Shown here: positions 59,031 to 64,000 of the stretch, piece by piece
Layout: the number at the start of each line of letters is the position of its first letter
Numbering within the stretch: the first letter of the stretch is position 1
Source: Nipponacmea schrenckii
Lineage: Eukaryota > Mollusca > Gastropoda > Lottiidae
DNA length: 64,000 bases
Reading direction: 5' to 3'
Assembly: GCA_030562195.1 (NCBI GenBank)
Contig: JAUJPP010000012.1
Coordinates: forward strand, 9,176,001 to 9,240,000
Made by a program: the position numbers and the translations under genes
Notes under the pieces: generated by a model
Told to the model about the DNA's origin: nothing
Databases searched by the model: none
The model's input: only the letters and a program-made list of their open reading frames with translations

Positions 59031-60332
59031 CCTTCTTTTGAGGAGCCTTGCGCAAAAAAATGACGCCTTGAACCATTATCCGACTGATTATATCTGTTTG
59101 GTTGAAAAGATCTCCAATAAGGCCTGCCTCGACCTCTGTTATATGGATTGAATCTATTGCTTCCTCTCATAAAGTTATGTGTCGGACTTGGTCTTTGATA
59201 ATAATTACTGCCACTAACAGCTTTCTGACCTATCTTCTGTGCAGTTCCCAGATCTCTAACATTTTTTACTATGTCTTCACCAAATAGTAGTTCTGGTGTC
59301 GTTATTGAAGCCTCTGAACATAGACCTCTTAATTCTCGTCTAATCTCTCCTCTTAACAAGTCTTTCCTTGTTTGTATAGCCAGTGAGTTCGTGTAGCCCA
59401 GGAAAGATAAAGAATCTCCTAGATGAGACAGCAATTGATCAAACAATTTCTTAGATACATCTTTTTTGGAGCTGAACAAAAGTTCCAAAATCTTAGCATT
59501 GACAATACCAGTCTTAAATACACCACCCTGGATTTTCTGCATATTCTTATCATTGGTTCTAGTGTTTCCAGTAACATTGTCCCACACTACTTTGTTCAAG
59601 TCTGGCACATTCAGCACAAGGCAATTTTCAGGTCTTTTATATTTTTTCATGCGTTCCATCAATGAAGCATCTTCTTTTGTTTCCCTTATCTTCAGTGAAA
59701 ATAAAGGGGTAACCACATCTTGAAGGTTATATCCCAGAGGTTCTCCTCCTTCAGATACAAAGGCCTAATGCCTGCCTTAACCCAATAATGTCATCATCTT
59801 CAGTATGAATAGAAACCCCCTCGGGGTCATCAACTTGGACTTTGCTTGCCAACTGTTCTACATTAAGATAAGGCTGATCTTCATCGATTGAAGTTGAAGG
59901 CCCATTGACATTATCATCCACCACAGTGGCTGATGTGGAGGGCATGCAACCCATGTTTTGATAATGTAAGAGTTCATCATTGTGTGGCTCACCCTGACCT
60001 GGTGGAATGAATTCATCATAATATTCATCATATTCATTCAATCTACTTTCAAGTTTTTCAATCTTGTCATTAAATGTTTTATTCATTGTTTTCATCTCTG
60101 TCAAAACAGACAGTAAGTCTATTTCAGTTTCTGAAGTTTTCTGTTTCTTAGCCTAACTGGCTTTTATTCCACTTTCTTTACCATTAGACCTGGTATTAAT
60201 TGTTTTGTTTTTGTCTTTACACATTTTATCAATCGTCCCCTCAGGAACGTTGCTATTCATAACTTGAAAATCTTGTGAAGGTGAAGAATCGCCATCGGTT
60301 ATCTTCTTATTTATACGTGTGTCGATCTCCAT
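59006..60332 (-). pseudogene. DIRS gag-like protein
   Basis: ATG 60332-60330 (MEIDTRINKK), one stop at about 60154, a charged coiled segment (TMNKTFNDKIEKLESRL), an acidic middle, and a frameshift near 59755. The conserved part follows: PLFSLKIRETKEDASLMERM, KILELLFSSKKDVSKKLFDQ and LLFGEDIVKNVRDLGTAQK. The C-terminus is Arg/Gly/Asn-rich (RFNPYNRGRGRPYWRSF) and likely nucleic-acid binding. Ends TGA/TAA region 59006. Confidence 0.75.
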
Positions 60333-60622
60333 ATTTGAAAGTGAAAGTAGGGTCAATAGTTTGAACACAACATCTTCAATGAAATAATTTCCTTCACACG
60401 ATAAAATTTTTTTGTTATTAACAAACCCACGGGATTTAATGACTGAAAAGTCGGTTTAACATAATGAATTTAGGACCCTCGGGTCTTAAATCATGTACAA
60501 ATTCGTTTAAAAGTTTCTTGACTTTCTATATCCAACCTTTCTCCATGAGCGCGCGAATCGCTCTGATCCTAGCGCATGCGTAATGCAATCTCGTGGGGCC
60601 GCTTATAGCACCAGGATTGGTT

Positions 60623-60847
60623 GGTAGAATTCTGTTTATCTCTTGTCCTAAGAATATTAAAACGAGAGTAGACCTAATACTAGAAACTAAACTGTACATT
60701 AACTCGACCCACTTCGAAATGAATTTAATGAGGCAACAGGTGGAAATTCAAACTACCGCGAACAAAGAGAGACAGGACAAAAGAAGTCATTATTTAAGCT
60801 ATGTTCTCCCTTTGAATGAATATTATTTTCAAACTGTATTCGCCCTT
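60623..60847. other. Residual Polinton sequence between DIRS element and right TIR
   Basis: No motif recognised in any frame. Confidence 0.35.
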
Positions 60848-61098
60848 ATGACCTGGAAGATGTTTCTCACCTTTATATTTAGCCCATGGGTAACCGGGAA
60901 GTTAAGTTAGAGATTTTTGAATGTCTACTGATCCGAAATAAGTTGTAGGGGAGTAAATGTTTATTAAAGACATTTTTTGGTTAAAAAGGGAGGGCGGGTG
61001 GTCAAATAGTAGTATATGAGCTTACATATATCCGGTAGCTCGGAGCGGAGCGGAGCAAAGAGGAGGGGTGCCGGATATCTGTAAGCTCATACACTACT
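60848..61098. repeat. Polinton right terminal inverted repeat with hairpin tip
   Basis: Inverted, diverged copy of 33895-34141. Outer hairpin 61008-61098 (AGTAGTATATGAG ... CACTACT). On the minus strand it still reads MSLINI and, after a stop, WAKYKGEKHLPGH of the PLA2-like gene start. Followed by GACGGA (61099-61104), matching the six bases before the left TIR. Confidence 0.92.
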
Positions 61099-61168
61099 GA
61101 CGGACGGACGGACGGACGGACAGGGGCGACGGAAATATACGTCCACATTTCCATGTGGGCGTATAAAA
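61099..61168 (+). mobile_element. Outer Pearl-like element, right part
   Basis: ACGG microsatellite (61099-61123), CAGGGGCGACGG, ATACGTCCACATTTCC and terminus ATGTGGGCGTATAAA. Together with 33345-33894 it forms one Pearl-like element split by the Polinton. Confidence 0.85.
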
Positions 61169-61675
61169 ACCCTACACCCACGGATGTGTGGAAAATCCAA
61201 AAATAATGTGCCTGGGTTCATTCTGACCCTCAATCAGCCATGTCTGTCCAAATAGCTAGATTAGGAATAGGGTCAGCCAGTTTCAGACTAAGTAACAGAA
61301 CAAAACATATTGATTCAATGGAAGTTACCTTTGTCAGAGTGTCCATACTAAACTACTAGGCTTGTAGCAAGGGGGGCATTGGAATCTTTCTTGTCCAACC
61401 CCCCTCCCAGGGAAAATTTTTTGAAAGTGTTCATGCAGAGAACTTCATTTGTTCTACCCCCTCCTCACAATAATGCCACCACCACCAATGCTCAGCATTA
61501 TCGGTTGATTAATGCCAGAAAAACGGGTCGAATTGCCCAAATTTGGTCCTTGACCTTTGGGCGAGTACACATTTTGACTAAAAGAAAACTGTTTTGTTAT
61601 GAAAATACAAAATAATTATTATGAAATAAGTAGCGATATGAGTGTTGGTCTCTACTTCATGGCTTAAAAGTATGA
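61169..61675. other. Spacer between Pearl-like 3' end and LINE
   Basis: No gene recognised; a 78-codon ORF at 61379-61615 has no family features. Confidence 0.4.
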
Positions 61676-61877
61676 AGAAAATAAAAAATCAGTCATTTTA
61701 GAATTTATCGAAAATAAACTAAATTAATTCAATTGGACGTAAAACTCAAATGACCAGCCCATAAGTGGCATTATTTGATTTTGATTGGTCAAACTTTTCC
61801 TATTCGTTAACTTTGAGTTGCCTTTTCAAAGGATCTGTATGATTCATACATATTAATATATTTTCAAAGACCATCAT
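61676..61877 (+). promoter_or_regulatory. LINE 5' untranslated leader
   Basis: About 200 bases before ORF1, related to the isolated fragment 28076-28285. Presumably carries the internal promoter; no specific element can be named. Confidence 0.45.
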
Positions 61878-62723
61878 ATGGAAGCCGATAGCGGCCATCC
61901 TCCTTTTTCAATGTCTCAAAGTCGCCTGACGATGTCAGTAATTCTTGCATTATCAATGCTACTGATACTTAGTGGTGACATCGAGAGCAATCCAGGACCC
62001 TTAAATACCAGACAAAGTACTTTGAGTAGAAATGTTGAAGTAATAAACCCCCCCACGGAAAGACAAAACTCTGACCAAAATATAATTGAGATGATTATGG
62101 GTTTAAGAAAAGATATTGCAGATCTCCGAACTGAAATGAAAGAGCTGAATATTAAAGAAGAGGTTGAGCTGATAAAGAAAGATATTGCAGAATTAAAGGA
62201 CGAAAATAAACAATTGAGGCAAAATTTAGAAAATATTGAAAACCAAAAGAGACAAAATAATCTCATATTCTATGGGGTTAAAGAAGGTGAACAGTATGAA
62301 ACTAGTGTTGATAGTGAACAATTAATCAGCGACCTAATTGTTAATGAAGCCAAAGTCGATATTGATGAGCAGAATTTACAAATGAATTTCGATCGGGTCT
62401 ATAGAATTGGCAAGAAAAGGAGTTCACAAGCTGGTGTGAGGCCTATTTTAGTTAAATTCACAACCCAACGAGTAAAAGAGTTAATACTTACAAAAGCAAG
62501 AAAAATACTCAAAAACTCAGGTATATCTGTGTCAGAAGACTTTCCTGAACATGTTCGGGTGATAAGAAAAGCGCTCATCCCACACTTGATTGAAGCGAAA
62601 AATGAACAAAATAAGAGAGCAAGATTAAGTTACGATAAACTGATTATAGAAAGTGAGCCCTTCACAATAGACTTAGAAACAAATCAACTTGTATCTCTTC
62701 GTAAAAAACAAAAAAAACAATAG
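61878..62723 (+). CDS. LINE ORF1 with N-terminal 2A-like peptide
   Basis: 281 residues, ATG 61878, TAG 62721-62723. Residues 19-32 are hydrophobic (MSVILALSMLLILS) and run directly into GDIESNPGP (residues 33-41), the 2A ribosome-skipping consensus; separation would fall between G40 and P41. Then a disordered linker, a coiled coil (about residues 70-125, heptads with KKDIAELKDENKQLRQ), an RRM-like region with NNLIFYGVKEG and DRVYRIGKK, RPILVKF, and a C-terminal domain VSEDFPEHVRVIRKALIPHL. This is the ORF1p plan of CR1/L1-type APE LINEs: a trimeric RNA-binding chaperone. 2A-like starts of this kind are known from LINEs of sea urchins and molluscs. The hydrophobic N-terminus may work as a signal sequence when skipping fails (inference). 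No frame damage. Confidence 0.9.
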   Translation: MEADSGHPPFSMSQSRLTMSVILALSMLLILSGDIESNPGPLNTRQSTLSRNVEVINPPTERQNSDQNIIEMIMGLRKDIADLRTEMKELNIKEEVELIKKDIAELKDENKQLRQNLENIENQKRQNNLIFYGVKEGEQYETSVDSEQLISDLIVNEAKVDIDEQNLQMNFDRVYRIGKKRSSQAGVRPILVKFTTQRVKELILTKARKILKNSGISVSEDFPEHVRVIRKALIPHLIEAKNEQNKRARLSYDKLIIESEPFTIDLETNQLVSLRKKQKKQ

Positions 62724-64000
62724 CAACAAGATGGCCATCTCGAATGGCCTGGGAAAACAAACACTTCGAATGTTTCTTATATTACCGTATCATCATGGAA
62801 TTGTCAAAGTTTTCGTAGACATATTGACACTACAGATGTGCTTGAACTTATACGCTCATCAACCATTACTGGAATTTGTGAGACTTGGATTTATGAAAAT
62901 GATATTGATATCAGTGATAAAGTTTCAACGCATAAACAATATATAAACTGTAGACAGAAAGGCAAACATGGCGGTCTATTAGTGTTTGTTTCCAATGAAA
63001 TATGTGATGGAGTTCATAGAATATACGAAGAAGTGGAAAATCTCATCATATTGAAGTTAGATGGAACTTTTTTCAATTCAAGTAATGATATTATCATTTT
63101 GTTCACATATGTCTCACCTGAAGGATCTACTATCTATAACAACTATAATGGAACAACTCTAAATGTTATTGAAGAGACAATACTAAATCTAAGGGCAGAT
63201 TTTGGAGAGGTATGCTTTATATTAGCTGGTGATTTCAATAGCCGAACTGGTGGATTCCACGATTTTATATCAGATGACAGCTTGGAACATATCTGTGATG
63301 TTGATATATATGTACCTGACGATTTTAGCATCAAACGAAACAATCTTGATAGTGTTGCGAACAATCTAGGAAGGCAACTTTTGGAAATCTTAAAAATAAA
63401 TGGTATTCATATATTGAATGGAAGATTCCCTGGTGACATAAATGGTAACTATACGTGTACAGCAAATGGTGGAGGTAGTGTTGTCGACTACATCGCAGTT
63501 TCTTCTGCTCTATTTCCCATGGTATGTGACTTTTCTGTTCTCGATTTGGACGAATCTGATCATTTTCCAGTTCAATGCAGAATACGATTCGAATGCAGTA
63601 TATACGATGAACAAAAAACTTGTGACCACAGACTTGCTGACTATCCACACTGCAACCTAAACAAGTATAATCATCAAGAGTGTATTGAGAAACTATGTGA
63701 TAACATCTCGTCTAAATACTTCGATACTATTATAGATATATCGAACATTGATATTGATTCAATAATAACTGATCTTAATACAGTAATTTATAGAGCTTCC
63801 AATTGCATTCAACAAAAGCACAAATGCAGTAGAACTAAACCTGCTCAGCCACATTGGTTTGATACAGACTGTGAACAACTAAAACTAATTAAATATGAGG
63901 CCTTAAAGAGTTTCAGAAGATCGAATGGGAAATGTGATTTATCAAATAACATTCAGACTCGGAAAAATTTTAAAAATTTATGTGATCTTAAAAAGAAAAC
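62724..64000 (+). CDS. LINE ORF2, apurinic-type endonuclease and linker (3' part outside window)
   Basis: Open for 425 codons in the same frame as ORF1, after the single TAG at 62721-62723, and still open at the window end. Endonuclease/exonuclease/phosphatase fold: SSWNCQSF (Asn, 62799-62801), GICETWI (Glu, 62880-62882), LLVFVSNEI, LAGDFNSRTG (63225-63254), VVDYIAVSSALFP and ESDHFPVQC (His 63561-63563). All catalytic positions are present. Then the Cys/His-rich linker region and PHWFDTDCEQLKLIKYEALK leading to an RT expected downstream. No ATG occurs in frame until 63519, inside the nuclease, so translation must depend on ORF1 (readthrough, reinitiation or recoding) unless the TAG is a private mutation. 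Confidence 0.88.

Larger units (their letters stand above)
56957..60622 (-). mobile_element. DIRS-like tyrosine-recombinase retrotransposon, RNase H deleted
   Basis: Exact 35-bp inverted ends (56957-56991 and 60588-60622), containing GGTGCTATAAGCGGCCCCAC. On the minus strand: gag, RT, tyrosine recombinase. Typical DIRS elements also have RNase H between RT and recombinase; here it is missing. Lies inside the Polinton between the leftward genes and the right TIR. Confidence 0.85.
33895..61098 (+). mobile_element. Polinton/Maverick DNA transposon, decayed, with three nested insertions
   Basis: 27.2 kb between AGTAGT and ACTACT ends, with ~250-bp inverted termini and flanking GACGGA on both sides. 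Polintons are self-synthesising, virus-like transposons with protein-primed DNA polymerase, retroviral-type integrase and capsid genes. Here rightward genes (PLA2-like, integrase, protease, fibre-like, membrane-associated, PolB) face leftward genes (capsid-associated, unknown, core/ATPase, major capsid, core-like). Removing the insertions at 37806-39857, 42490-52044 and 56706-60622 leaves about 11.7 kb, short for the class because capsid and ATPase genes carry deletions. Every gene has stops or frameshifts, so the copy is inactive. Confidence 0.93.

Noticed and set aside
61379..61615. 78-codon ORF before the LINE
   Set aside because: No motif, not conserved with any other part of the window.
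1..64000. tRNA or rRNA genes
   Set aside because: I saw no convincing cloverleaf or rRNA core; a covariance-model scan would be decisive and could not be run.

Overview
The window reads as nuclear DNA of an AT-rich metazoan. I infer a mollusc, most probably a bivalve, from tandem 161-bp cores joined to (ACGG)n microsatellites (Pearl-like elements), Polinton, DIRS and BEL/Pao elements, and a 2A-bearing LINE. No sequence proves the species. There are no operons. The only host gene I can support is a seven-exon TANGO2 orthologue (17448-23823). Nearly everything else is mobile DNA in layers. A 500-N scaffold gap lies at 29934-30433.

Layout. 1-12728 is a head-to-tail chain of non-autonomous Helitron/Helentron-like modules (A1-B1-A2-C1-A3-C2), each closing with a short palindrome plus CTAG. 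13240-16799 is a tandem array of three related D modules. 17448-23823 is TANGO2; its introns hold a MITE, two Pearl-like elements and a collapsed LTR element. 24028-24440 is a Harbinger-derived MITE and 25116-25655 a short D copy. 26561-27232 is a 59-bp minisatellite. 30434-33020 (minus strand) is a BEL/Pao pol remnant abutting a LINE RT remnant.

33345-61168 is a Pearl-like element split in its microsatellite by a Polinton/Maverick (33895-61098). The Polinton has ~250-bp terminal inverted repeats, hairpin tips and a 6-bp target duplication. Left to right it carries decayed genes for a PLA2-like protein, integrase, adenain-like protease, a coiled-coil fibre-like protein, a membrane-associated protein and family B DNA polymerase. 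On the opposite strand lie a capsid-associated protein, a Polinton protein of unknown role, a core-protein/ATPase chimera, a deleted major capsid protein and a second core-like protein. Three later insertions sit inside it: a second Pearl-like element, a 9.55-kb block of inverted C-B-B modules that interrupts the polymerase, and a DIRS-like tyrosine-recombinase retrotransposon without RNase H. None of these Polinton genes is intact.

61676-64000 is the 5' half of an APE-type LINE and looks young. ORF1 starts with a hydrophobic segment plus a 2A-like peptide. ORF2 follows in the same frame after a single TAG, and has no ATG for 795 nt. Main second-look items: the modular hairpin/CTAG family with its promoter-like motif content, the LINE recoding architecture, the datable Pearl-Polinton-module nest, and the one-base splice problem in TANGO2.
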